A stretch of 64,000 nt of DNA, from NCBI RefSeq assembly GCF_009389715.1, contig NC_052394.1:20834899-20898898 (forward strand), read 5' to 3'. Below are positions 12,190 to 24,353 of the stretch, one piece after another. How positions within the stretch are numbered: the stretch's first letter is position 1; every line of letters starts with the position of its first letter. Made by a program: the position numbers and the translations under genes. The DNA is from Phoenix dactylifera (lineage: Eukaryota > Streptophyta > Magnoliopsida > Arecales > Arecaceae). The notes below the pieces were generated by a model. That model was not told where the DNA came from, did no database searches, and worked only from the letters and a program-made list of their open reading frames with translations.

Positions 12190-13150
12190 GATTTATTTTT
12201 ATTTTTTTTTATTTTTGGTACACGGTGTCCCTACATAATATGTATATGAGTACAATCAATAAAATCAGAAACGAAAATTGATAAAGAAATAAGGAGCATC
12301 CGCTTGATTCATCTAGAGAAATCTATCCAAGTGATGTGTTGCGAAGGAGGCCACCCAATCCACTGCACTATTCGTCTCGATAAACATGGATGACCCGGAA
12401 GGAGCCACACCTCCTCCTCTTGATCTCTGAATATCGTAAAGCAGAAACTGCCTGTCCGTCGCAATGCGCCGACAATGAATCCCCCTCGCATCATAAGTAG
12501 CCGAGTCCCCTTTCGAGGTGGATGCAGTCGCACCCAAAAGCGTGCCTTGCATAGGAGATTGCCCTCATGGAGGTGCCATAGATCCGCCGTCCACTAACCA
12601 CCCACAAGTCTGAAGCGGGTGGTCTCTGATAACAAAGCCCTCCCCCCTTCCACTCTTCTTTCTCAACACACTACCATCGAAATTCACCTTAAGAAAACTA
12701 AGGGGTGGGGACTTTCAAGAAACAAAGACTAATCTGATCGCTGACTCAGCTAAGTGGGAGAGCTAGATGTCCCTGGTTTCTCAGGAAAAACAGGATGGTG
12801 CAATGCTGATGACTTCGGACGCATGAAGTAGAGCTCTATCCGTCAAACTCTTGGATGGACCACCTGTCCTCCGAAGATCCGAAAGTTCCTATCCCAACCA
12901 AGTAAGATAAACCATGTAGGCACATCTAACCGCCCCACTTCACCATGCCCGGCCTCCTCGCAAATGCCCTCAAGCGAGCCAGAAAAGTCTCCATCAGGGA
13001 CATGCTTCGCCCGAAGCCAGGAGAGATCCCCGCATACCACCACAATCTGGGCTGCTGCGGACAACAAAAGAGGAATGACAACTGGACTCCTCCACCTTCA
13101 GGCAAGCCTCACAGGCTGGGAAGACTCTCACCCCTCTACTCGCCGGTACA
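12190..13150 (-). mobile_element. LINE 3' fragment (zf-RVT region and RNase H), 5'-truncated
   Basis: Minus-strand reading gives the end of a plant L1-type LINE. There is a zinc-finger/RVT-like segment (TWFILLGWDRNFRIFGG, near 12850-12910), then an RNase H start with VNFDGS and GFVIRDH (about 12620-12700). The 3' end reads NSAVDWVASF near 12340-12370. A T-rich run on the plus strand at about 12193-12215 marks the poly(A) end. Frames are broken by stops and shifts, so it is inactive. It sits some 415 bp upstream of the BAG start codon, with its tail facing that gene. Confidence 0.75.
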
Positions 13151-16100
13151 CTCCTAGTCGTAGAGAGAGAGGTTTACTTATTCAACATGTAAGGGTGGGA
13201 GTAGAAGGTTGATAAGTTGACATGTGATAGACTTTATATTGTTGGTTGGAATAAGAAGGTGGTGAAGTGGATGCAGTGGGATGTGGACTGCACAACCCCT
13301 TAGGGTGGTTGTGCAGAGGAAATGGATTGCAATTAATGATTTAAGAGATTGGGGCTTGGTTGCATAATTCTTGCGTTAATAAGCTGAAAAGATCTCCTTT
13401 CATTGTCTTAATAAAAATGGGGCTGTTGGGAAATTCTTATGCTCGTATCAGGATGGGCTTAAGCATGTTGCCATGTAAATCACCATATAGCATGTAGCAC
13501 TAAAATATTTGAGGAGAGGATAGGAAAGAGAGATGAAGAATATCGTACCTAGTTTGTGGTAATATCGTCAACATTCAAGATAAGTGGTTAGGTCTCTCAC
13601 TTTTCATTAATTATCCCTATCACTGAATTCATATTGTCGACCTTTTATATATTATATCGTGGACATTCATACGTGGTTTAATAATAATATTGTCAGACAT
13701 TCATATGGTGGTTAGGTCTCTCACTTTTTCATTCGTATACAAATTTGCTGCAGGGTTTATACATTCAAAAGCTCTCGTTCAGGAAGCGAATCAATTTAGC
13801 CCAATCAAGCTTGACCCGAACTAAGCTCATTCGGGCCTAGAAGCTGAGCCCAACCAAAATTGGTCCAATTGACCCAAAATGCTTAACCCAATTTGTCCAA
13901 AATATTGGCGCCGACTCGAAGAACTCTTTCCTAGCTGGACCGTGGGCCAGACCCAGGTCGGGCCTAACATCAACTCTAGCGCAGCTCGAGATATATTTGG
14001 GCTTTATTTTCAGGCTCAAAATTTAGTAAATAATTTCGAGCCTGGTCCAAAACTTGACCAAAAGCTGGCCCAACCTAACAAGCTTTGAGCTGAGCCAGGC
14101 CCATTTCCTGCTCCAATGTTTTTTACTTAGCATGTGTGAGACGTAAATCTAAATTTTTTATTGCCTGCTTTGGAATCTCAAGTCTCAACTGCACCTGTTC
14201 TTGTGGTCACCCACCCAAACATCCAACACCACATGAAATAGAAAGACAAGTTGGGAGGCAAACGCACTACTGTTCCCATCTTCTGTGCAACTCCAAGAAC
14301 CCTACGCACTCCTTTGTCCCCTCATTTTTTCTAAAAAAAATCTCAGCTGCTTTATTTCCAGATCTGAATCACGTTATCACATCAAGCACTGTTGATGGAA
14401 GACTAGCAGAATTCCTTCTCTTTTAAATCTTGAATCTCAACAGCACCATCTGCAATACATACTGCACCCTTCCACATGGCTTGTACATCTACCACTATAT
14501 ACAAGGTTAAACAGCCTAAAGTGATTTAATTTTTTTTAAAAAAATCAAAAAAGAGAGAGCTCATTTTGGCAGATTATTTGCTATTAAGCACTGGTTTATT
14601 CTATTTTTTAGGCGTACTTTGCAGGGATATATACAAAATTCCCTAAATAAATCTCATATAATAAAATATCCTTGGAATGCCAATTACTTATTAGATGCCT
14701 TGCCTCTTAATTATATCATTTGTCTTTGCGAGTAAATCTTTTATTTTACTAAATGCTTCATCAAGATTTCTAGTTAAGTAATAACTCTTTTCAAGTTGGT
14801 TATGCGACGATCATGGGCGATGTAGCTAACACAGTGAGACCTGCATAGAATCTAGATTATAAGTTGGAGATAATGCACAGCACGCCACAAACAAGTCAAA
14901 TAAATATAGTTCATATATTCTGTGCACTCATCACATATCTAGTAGATATGGGACCCCTAGCTTGTGTTGCATGTGCCCTACCCTAGTTCATATAATTAGT
15001 TACCATTCTCATGACCTCTTCATGGTGATTGGTATCTAAGTGGATGAGTTGCAATTTGGGTCCATAATAACTCTAATAGACCTGATATAGGATCTTAAAT
15101 AAATATTAAGGTCTGGCCAAGCCCTACGTCGGTCTATCCAAAAATTAGCTCGAGTTAACCTGACCGCCGAAGGCATCTTTCAGACTCATCAACCTCGTTC
15201 AGACGCGACCTGACCCAGCCCACCGACATCCAATTCCATTAGACCTATGAACCGAATGACTGAATCAGCACATAACTACAAGTCCATTTTTGGATTCGTG
15301 GCCGAGAAGGCTGGGATTTGTTTAATTAGATCAAGGATTAAACCAGGCCTAATATTTGAGATAATATTTCGGCCTGCATAACCTAATCTGATCCCGGGTG
15401 ACATGCACTCGTCCAAGAAACTCCATAAAAGACTAGGGTTGTTTTTTATCCCACAAAGATGGCCCTTCAAAGACAACTCCTAGTAGCCATGGCCATCATT
15501 TCAACAGGAAAGTTTAAGCCCTCTAACATCAGATTAATATAATTATATTGGACAGAAATAAGTTTATGCTTGTTAATAAACCTAACATGTTATGACATGA
15601 AAAGCCTGCTATCGCATTCTTCTACTACTCCTGAAATATTAATTTGGCTATCCAAATGGATTACTAGCCTAGTGCATTACGTCTCCATTCCCAATGGATG
15701 ACACCTAATGGTCATGAAATCATATCTGATTCAATGATATGCATCTCCGTTTTGTAGGCTGTTTGTGGGCAATCATATCATTGCAAATGATTTGCTAAGG
15801 TAACCTTCTTTCTGCTCCACAATGTACTGATGAGGAATAATTCTATCAATAAATTTTCCCAAAGAATAGAAAAGGGCTTTGTGCACCTAGCAGAGATCTG
15901 TTAAAATAAACCATCTCAGCAATTGGGTGTGATTATTCTAAACCACTGCAATACAACATGCTTGTCTCTTCGTCGTGTATTAGCTAACTAATGATTTCTT
16001 AATTAGTTGGGAGGGACCTGCCTCTTCTCAGCCCAAGAGTATATAGCATACATAACTAAAGATGATAGTTACAAAGAATGGATAGAGAGGCTTTGCGATT

Positions 16101-16739
16101 GAATGATGAGAACAAAGGAGTGCAAAGCCAAGTTTGCACAACATGGTTATTAATGACAATCATGATGAACAAAGAAATTGATGCCCGCTCCACTAAGTTA
16201 GGTGCATCGTCTTGTCCACACCATCATGAAACTCATGCACAAGTGTGCGTGCACACGTATGTACTCACATGTGTGTTGATGAAATGATAATTACGGCACA
16301 TATTTAAAGTATAAGTTATGACATTTAATATGCTAAGCAATTCTTTCTCTTAAGTGTTATAACATTTAATATGCCAACCAATTCTTTCTCTTAAGTGTTT
16401 GCTCCAAAAATGAGAGAGGTTTAGACTCAAATCCAAGGGGTGGCTAATAACTACCATCTTCTCCACACACATATACAAACAAATTACAAAACAAAACAAA
16501 ACAAAAAAGAGAAGAAGAAAGTATCACTTAGCTATGAATTAATGCAATGGAACCTTATTTTCCAAAAAGAAGAACGTTACTTCATTGTTGTTATGGCCTC
16601 TTGCAATCATAATATGAAAATAGCATAAGGGAAAATGAATGATTAATCAACTGCTGGCTTATATTTAGTTATATTTGTTAAGTAAGTGGCTTATATTAAG
16701 TGATATTCTTATTTGAGTGGCACACTGGTATTCTAATGG

Positions 16740-17030
16740 AGCGGAGCGAAGCGACAGAATATATTTATCTTTGAGATAATTATGTAGTGTTTTATTCTAC
16801 CAGGGATGCTGATAGGGGTTGGGACTCTGGGATTAGGGTTTAACTATAAATATCTTGTAATCCTTGTTATTTTGTGAGAGTGTGAAAGTTACAGCCGTTT
16901 CGCTCCAGTGGATGTTGGTATATTATCGTACTACGTAAAATCTCCGTGTTTAATTTTTTTTTCTTTTTCTTTCTCAATTCTATATATTATCCTGCTCGGC
17001 GTTTTTGGATCCCATGTTTTGCTCGACAAT
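16740..17030 (+). mobile_element. Ty1/copia-like LTR remnant
   Basis: The stretch has the typical order of a copia LTR end: a TATA-like AACTATAAATATCTTG, then a GAGAGTGTGAAAG stretch, then CAGTGGATGTTGG followed by a CGTACTACGTAAAATCTCCG phrase, which resembles the conserved R/U5 region of plant copia LTRs. No second LTR or coding region was found nearby, so it is read as an old solo or partial LTR. The edges are uncertain. Confidence 0.4.
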
Positions 17031-17226
17031 ATTAATGCATAATTAAGTGTGAAATGATGTCTTCCACATGCATGGATTGGTAGCCGAACACCGACTCGTG
17101 TGCCGTTTTTGTATTTTCATGAAAGTGTTTGAACAGGACAGATAAACCAACAAGGCAGCATGGGAGATATATGGAAGTTATTATGGTGAAAAGGACAGTT
17201 TTTGGGGGGGATATGGATGAATTGGG

Positions 17227-17274
17227 GGGGACAAGCACTTCTTTTTTTTTTTGAATGAAAGGGGACAAGCACTT
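17227..17274 (-). mobile_element. Minute retroposed poly(A) tail with 14-bp target-site duplication
   Basis: The 14 bases GGGGACAAGCACTT occur at 17227-17240 and again at 17261-17274. Between them lie only 20 bases, CT(11)GAATGAAA. On the minus strand this is a short 3' end followed by a poly(A) tail. This is what LINE-mediated insertion with extreme 5' truncation leaves. Confidence 0.6.
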
Positions 17275-17798
17275 AGAAGGAAGTAAATTAAGGAAGTGCT
17301 TGTAATGGATCCTTTCATGTTCTATTTGTTTTATTTATAGTGGCTTGAAAGCTAAGTGTCATGGTAGTGGGCACTACACTTTGGGAGCTCTAGTTCGTGT
17401 GGAGGACCACCCTGGCCACATGCAATACAAAGGGGAATCCTGGACAGTACAAAAGAGAAAGCAAAGCCATAATATAGCATGGGGGCTGAGAGAATGGCTG
17501 CATCCCCGCAAAGCTCAAATAATTTATGGATGGCCACTCCATGGCTTCCTATGAGATCTCACTCTCAGAGAAAGTACCCGTTCCTTCCTCCTCTACTTCA
17601 ACTGTTTCAACCAACTGATATATGTGTCCTGACCCCACATGTCCGGGTCAATCCAATCTTATGGCTGCGGCAGCGGTGCACTTGGCATCAACAGAGGCAT
17701 TGGCCAAATATTTAGTTCGTGGCCTTTTATCACCCTCTCACACTAGGTCCTTATGAGCATCGTGATAGAGTTTGATGATTGTTCTACTCCTTGAGGTG

Positions 17799-17805
17799 TA
17801 TAAAA
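17799..17805 (+). promoter_or_regulatory. TATA box of the HLS1-like gene
   Basis: TATAAAA lies in the context GGTGTATAAAAGGACG, 84 bases upstream of the start codon at 17889. That predicts a leader of roughly 55 bases. Confidence 0.6.
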
Positions 17806-17888
17806 GGACGCATAACTCTGATTCGAATGGATGTCCCGGCGGTAACAAAGAAGATCCAGAGGCTGCAAGGTTTCTTTAGCAGTGCTGA

Positions 17889-19146
17889 ATGTCTTCAGTA
17901 AGAGTTGGGAGTGACGAGGTTGTTATTCGAAGCTATGACAGGGAGAGAGATCGAGAGAGATTTGAAGAGCTTGAGAGAAACTGGGACGTAGGGCCGGAGG
18001 AGAGCCCATTCTTCAAGATCGACGTGTTGAGTGATCCTCTCTGCAGGATCCGCAATAGCCCGACATATGAGATGTTGGTAATTCTCCCTCTAGCTGAGGT
18101 TTCTCTAGTTCGTAGGTCATAGTACTCTTATGACATCATCTCTAACTCATGGCTATATGTTAGGTGGCTGAACTCGGAAATGAGTTGGTCGGAGTTGTTT
18201 GTGGCTCTATAAAGGTCGTCAGAGTCGGTGGCTCACCGGAGGGCCTAGCTAAGGTCGGATATATACTTGGTCTCAGAGTTCCACCTCTACACCGGCGGAG
18301 AGGGATTGGCTCAAGCCTGGTGTTCGGAATGGAACGGTGGTTTGTAGCCAACCTTGTAGATTATGCATACATGGCCACGGAGAAAGACAACGAGGCCTCG
18401 GTCAAGCTCTTCACAGATAAGCTTGGCTTCATTAAATTCCGAACACCTACAATACTAGTGAATCCAGTCGGCAATCGAATGATTCACATCTCTTCGAGTG
18501 TGGAGATAAAGAAGCTCGATATAGAACAAGCAGAGGTCCTTTACCGCAAAGTCATGAGCTTCTGCGAGTTCTTCCCGCAAGACATAGATAGCATACTGGC
18601 AAACAAGCTAAGCTTGGGTACTTTCGTCGCATATCCCCTGGGGGAAACATGGGAGGGATTATTGGATGGCGACACATCAGCACCGACGAGCTGGGCAATG
18701 CTAAGTGTGTGGAATTCTGCTGCACTATTCAAGTTGAAGGTCGGAAGAGCTCATCAGGCTTGTGTTTTAATGTCAAAGCCTCGAGGTGGATGGATCAACT
18801 ACTTCCTTCACTTGGAATTCCAGTCCTGCCTAATATTTTCTCTTGGTTCGGGTTCTATTTCATGTATGGCTTGCATGCTCAGGGACCAGAATCCGAGTCT
18901 CTCATGCGATCTTTGGTGTCACCATGTCCATAACATGGCAACGAAGTGCAAGGACTGTAAAGTTATCGTCACAGAGGTTGGACGCCGAGATGCATTAGGC
19001 CTTACATCCCTCACTGGAAACTGTTATCATATTCAGAAGATCTTTGGTGCATCAAAGCACTCAACAGCAAGAAAGGAGCAGACCTATATGTCTGGACTAA
19101 AGCACCGCCGCCGGAGACCCTTTTCGTGGACCCCAGAGAGGTGTAG
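17889..19146 (+). CDS. HLS1-like: HOOKLESS1-like GNAT N-acetyltransferase (two exons, frame interrupted)
   Basis: Plant HLS1-type putative N-acetyltransferase; in Arabidopsis this family acts in apical-hook and hormone responses. Exon 1 is 17889-18077 (ending SPTYEML) and exon 2 starts at 18164 (VAELGNELVGVV), with an 86-bp GT-AG intron. The acetyl-CoA binding motif A is present as LRVPPLHRRRGIGSSLV, followed by YMATEKDNEASVKLF, FRTPTILVNPV, FFPQDID, NKLSLGTFVAYP and SWAMLSVWN. The C-terminal half is conserved but spread over different frames: FYFMYGLHAQGPE, then CKDCKVIVTEV, then PHWKLL, DLWCIKALNSKKG and TLFVDPREV, ending at a stop at 19144-19146. Three single-base indels explain this: a missing base near 18744-18749, an extra G at 18915-18916 and a missing base near 18995-18997. 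Corrected length is about 390 residues, normal for the family. Either the sequence carries errors or the gene died recently. Confidence 0.85.
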
Positions 19147-21200
19147 AAAGATAGAATCACCAAGCATTACTCCAGGGAGGTCCATTGGACTTCGTAAGGC
19201 ATTCTCCTGTTACTTAGTGAGCTTGTAGAGCATAAAGCATTGCCTTTTCCCGTTTACTATCTCTCTCTCAAAAAAAGTATTGCCTTTTTCCATCCGAACT
19301 CGATTTAGTCCAACATAGCTGTCTTTTGTGGACCTTCATGGCTGAAGTTAGTAATGAATCTTGTCATGAGATCTAAACTTAGAAGGAAGGCATCCGTTAC
19401 ACACACCCAATAAGGTGGCATTAGCCGCGCTGCATGCTCTCACTACAGCTTTGAAATGTAGTTACTTATTTACCCAAAGAAAAAAAAAGGTAGATGTACT
19501 TCATCCTTCAACCACCAAAGTCGGACATCTCTTAACAGCTTCTGCAAACTATTCTTGTATTTCTCAAGTAGTCGCAGTTTACAGGTGAGAAGTTGCCATC
19601 TCAATCGCCTCATGCGGCCAGGCAAACACTGAGATGGGTCCATGTATTCACCTCTCGGCAAGGAGGCCACTATGTCAACCACCATGCATGTCCTTCTCAT
19701 TAGGTATGATATCATCAGTTAAGTGTCACATAACAATCGATCACCAGGAGCGTCGGTGAGCGATGATGATGCTGGAGGCAAGTGGGCTGACGAAAAACCA
19801 TCACTAGAGTTGGAGTAATCGAAGATCTAATGACTATACGTGTGATTAGATCTTCAAATACTGCTGCAAAGTCATGATGTTTCAACCATGAAAATAATCA
19901 ATTAAATAAAACAAAAGAGAAGTAGGTCTAAGTAGGAAGAAGAATAAAGATAAGTAAATAAACAGCAGTAATCGTTGAGCAAAAAAATGGTCATGTACTA
20001 CTGACAAACCCTAAGAACTAATGCAGGCGCAGCACAAATGAAGGAATGCACGACCAATTGCTACGTTGATTATAGATATACCCTGTAAGGATGGTTAGTT
20101 TCCAATGCGATCTTGCAAGCTTAATAGCATCGTCGGCGTAAGGAGAAATGCTGGCCATCATTTGCAGCGTTGTGGGGTTGGCCCAGTGCAGAAGAAAATC
20201 AAAATTTGTGGACTATTATAACAGTGATTGTTCTCTGCAATGATGATGAATATGTTCCTCCGAACATAGCTTAAATCATCATACGTGGCAACAGGCTTAA
20301 ATCATGGCTAGAAACTATGGATTCTTGGCTCCATTCTGGCCTTTTGACTATTGAGCTTGTCACTGAAATGAATACGCACACATTTGGCTTGTTAACCGAA
20401 TAAATATTGTAGGAGGGACTGGTGGGACGGGAATGATTGGCAGAGATGCTTCATCAGTAAAACCTGATGAGCATTGATGGATGAACGTAGGACCACCAGA
20501 CCAACTTCTAAAGACCTAAGATTTCGCATGGCATTTCGTTTTCGATGAATAAAGTTGCATTTATTTAGGAATAAGAAAGGATGAAATAGGAATAGTTATA
20601 GCTTTCAGAATGACTATGCCATTTTTCACTTCTAGAATTTCTTTTATAACTCTCAGCTCACAGCCTTTTTGTCGAATAAAGGAAATTAAGGATGGGCATT
20701 AAGCGAGAACTTAAGGTCAGCCTACTCTTGAAAATATTTCTCAGTATAAGCTGCTTGACTAAAGTAGCTATCTGATCCTTTTTATATATTCCATTTCATG
20801 TGTTGCTTCTTTATTTTTGAAGAAAAAATTCTCACAAAAGAGGCAGCTAGAAACCAGACTTCGTAACATGTTTTGAAATACTTGTTGACCTTCCTTTCTT
20901 TTATCTTGTGAAAACACTTCCGTCAAACACTAATTTTGTCTTTAAAAATTGTAAAGTATTTCTTTTAATCAATCTCAAAAAGCTATTTAGATGGCAAAAA
21001 ACTTATTTAAAATCTTATACTTGTCTAAAACTGGCCAAATGTTGCCTAAAAGTCATCTCCAAATTAGCATCCCAATACTTATACCAGAAACAAGCCAATC
21101 AATCTGTATACTACCTTGTGCAAGGCAATTGCCCGGATCTTGGTGTGCAAGATGAAGCCCATCCTCCCCAAACTTATCAGCTCAAAGCAGGAGACCTTTG
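19147..21200. other. Intergenic DNA downstream of the HLS1-like gene
   Basis: No gene is recognised. A minus-strand stretch near 19470-19715 shows a weak resemblance to LINE 3' coding (VVDIVASLPRGE), but not enough to call it. The rest is AT-rich without repeats that stand out by eye. Confidence 0.4.
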
Positions 21201-23010
21201 AGGGGGGTTGGAGTATCACAGATAACACCCTTTTAGCTAAAGAGTTCATGTAAGATCTTCAGAGATCGGAATCTTATAGCTATCAAGAGTTCATGTTGCC
21301 TATAACTCTATGATGGGCAGGCTGACTCTGGTGAGATTTGTTCTTTGTTCCATGCCGGTCTATCTGATGTCTAACAACATCATGCCAAGAGCCTCTCTTA
21401 TGAAGCTTGAGCAGCTGCTCCACAACTTTCTAAGGGGCACGCACGGAGGTGGGCACGGAGTGCACCTGGTTGCTTGAGATTGGATCTAAGAGCTGTTATA
21501 AGATGATAGACTTTGCATTCGGTTCTTGTTGATCAGAATAGAGGCCTTGAATGCTAGATATGCTGCAAGATTTTTGCTCGAGCCTGATACTCTCTAGAGT
21601 TGTGTGATGAGGGCTAAGTATGGGCCATGGACCTCAGTAGACAAGATTCAATTTGTGGCGAGCAACTCTTTTATCTAGATGGCGATTTGTGCACATACCC
21701 CAATGGTGATGGCCCACATAAGATGGTTGATCGTGAATGATCAGAGTGTGTCAGTTATGAGGGACACTTGCATGGGTGCTCTCTCTTTTCCTAAGACAAT
21801 GGCTGACCATAATCAACATTGAGATGGCAGATAGTATGCGAGTCTGCGACCTATTCCTTGTCGAGAAGAGGAGGCAGAACATAAGCTTGGTTACATAGCT
21901 GTTTAGAGGGCATCTAGCTGAGAAAATGTGGTCCCTCATAGTCCCTAGGCATAATGCGCTCGACATGAGGGTTTGGAGATCTACCTGCAGCACGAGTGTG
22001 AGGGTCAGAGACCTCTATCACCTCCCTCTTTAGAAGAGAACCTACACAGAGGCATGGCAATGGATGAATCTGGAAACTCCGAGTTTATCCAAGGATTGCT
22101 CTATTTATCTAAAAGCTATCCTGAGGTCGCATTCCTACTGGGGGTGTTCTGATTAGAAGAGGTTTGAGCATTCCACTGACCTACCCCGACTGTGAGGTGG
22201 AGGAATCTGTTGACCACACTCTTTTCCAGTATGAGAGAGCAGCTCGAGTGTGGAGGCTAGCTAGCACCCCCCTAGAGGTGCTTCAATCGGCAACCCCTAT
22301 TGACATCTTCTTGGACTACTTTCAGAGGAGCTCTACCAGGAAGCCATCTAGATCTGCTATCATTGTTGCTACTTATATCTCCTACCATATTTGGCCGGCC
22401 TGAAATACGTGGATATATGGGGAGAGCAACCAACCGCCAATATTCACATTAATAAGGGCTCTTGTACATGCCACTGAGATCTCCCACTTGTATATTGTTT
22501 GAGCATCTCTGTCAACTTTGGATATGCGGGACTCCTCCTCAACTCTTGCAGTGACTGGGATAGTGTTCATCTCTTGAGAGCCCTCATTTCCGAGCTTTCT
22601 CAAGGTAAACTTCAAACATTGTGTGTTGGATGATAGCACTAGAGACGGAGCAGAATTTATGATTAGAGACCCAAATTCTAGACTCATAGATGCAGATGAA
22701 AGTCTGACCTTCAACACCGTGGTTCCTAGGAGCGAAATTAAGAGCCGCTTAGACAGGCATCAGCTACGCTCGATGCACCCTGAGAGCCAGCTCCATTCTT
22801 ATCGAGGGCGACTCTAATACTATGATTGCTTGGATCCAAAGGCAACCTAGGGATGTGGGTACACATCCCTTACTACAGAACATCTGAAGCCTAATGAAAA
22901 GGAGCACCTTCTCTATTGTGAGGCACATTTATTGAGAAGCCAATGGAGCTGCAAACTGAATGGCCTCCTTGAAACGACTTGCCTGCTTGCCACAAGGGCA
23001 TTCCAAGTTA
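21200..23010 (+). mobile_element. Decayed L1-type LINE fragment (RT end, zf-RVT, RNase H)
   Basis: The plus strand carries colinear remains of the same LINE type as at 38.9-41.7 kb. ITDNTLLAKEFM (about 21215-21250) matches ITDNVLIAQEFMYDL there. MMGRLTLVR and PVYLMSNNIM follow (about 21312-21385), then a zinc-finger-like SFP-type segment ending ATYISYHIWPA (about 22360-22403). The RNase H stretch has GAEFMIRDPNSRLI (near 22640-22690). Most of the RT core is missing and many stops interrupt it. It is considerably older than the 38.9-kb copy. Confidence 0.7.
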
Positions 23011-24353
23011 TATTACTCTTTAATTTTTTTGGATATATTGATACTAGAACAGTATAAATTATCCATCTTGATAATAATAATACTAAGCAGCACGTTACCT
23101 TTATGCAAGAATCACAAATCTACTTGAAACTATTAGCATTACAAATACATTGGGACAGCTTGAGCTTTTGTGACCTAGTCATCGCCTTGGGAGTTTTATG
23201 ATAGTGGGCACACATAAATTGCAGTACAACAAGGTAATATCATTGTAATATCTTTATCCAAAATTGAGAAATCGATTTAGATCATCACAAATGACGATAT
23301 AGAAGTCACGGAAATCACACCGCAATCTTTGTCCAATTCGACTTTAAATCCTTGTCGCCAGTCTGTCCGATGGTTATCGGCCACGCACTGCAATATATAG
23401 CAACGTAGCTCCTCTACGATGAGTAGTCCAAAGGCTAAACCGTCGGTGCGTAACTCACGAACTCACGACCCGCCATTGTGGCATCTAATCCGCAGGTCTT
23501 CCTTTTTGTTTGCTTTTTCTAATTTTCTCAAGAGAATATAAGTCTAATGGGCTATTCCATTTTACCGGGCTGCACTCAGTCCATCACACTGCCTCAGACC
23601 TAAAGGTCAGGCACAAAATAGATTTGGTTCACCAAATCTACTAGGTACAACCATACAATGAAGTGCAATAAAAATATTTTTCTCCTGAACTCTTTTTTTA
23701 AATCTCTTCCGGCATCTTAGTTTCAGCCTCTTATTGTACATCATCAAACCACCACAACAATGATGCCAAACTAGTGAACTAAGCTATTTGATCAAGATTT
23801 ATGGAGCACTGACTATCTAAACAATCAACAAATAGTATTTAATTATCTATGGATTTGTATTATCGCAAGTCAAAATGCTGTACAACTCTAGATAGCCGCC
23901 ATGTCATCCATCTCAAAGGCAGACCATTATTCCTCATCGTGCAATTCCCTATGTTTGGCACCGAACACAACCATGATCGAATTCCTTGGATGAACCACAA
24001 CCATCCATCTCCGAGACAGATAAATAATGGAGCAACTATCCTGTACAGCCTCCTCTGTAGCAACTATTCAGAACTGTACAACCCTCCTCGGTCATGGAAA
24101 ACATGCTGCAAGTCCCGATCCCTTGTTGTCATACTTCCACCTTGTATTATTTCTAAAAGTTTGATGAGTCTAAAAGTCTGGAATAACTGCAAATGGATCA
24201 ATATATAACACATTGCGATCAAAGCATGCCTTATTAAATTAGCACATGTTCAGCATAACAGAAGAGGGGGATGGTAGACACCAAAAAAAGAGAGAGAAAA
24301 GAACACATCAAGCTTTAAATAAGGAAAAGACCAGAAGGTTTCTTTCAGCGGAT
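23011..24353. other. Intergenic DNA between the LINE and the PEBP gene
   Basis: No gene is recognised. The 24240-24353 part is presumably the 3' untranslated region of the PEBP-like gene on the minus strand. A 119-codon open frame at 23849-24208 has no recognisable motif and is not called. Confidence 0.4.

Larger units (their letters stand above)
13151..17798. other. Intergenic repeat-rich DNA
   Basis: No gene is recognised. The segments 13790-14110 and 15060-15480 are rich in GGCC/GGGCC phrases built from variants of GCCCAACC and GACCTGA, as seen in old dispersed plant repeats. A Ty1/copia-like LTR remnant and a tiny poly(T) insertion are listed separately. The remainder is AT-rich without clear features. 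Confidence 0.5.

Noticed and set aside
19470-19715. Minus-strand frame ending VVDIVASLPRGE, like a LINE RNase H end
   Set aside because: Similarity is limited to a few residues, without poly(A) tail or upstream RNase H motifs.
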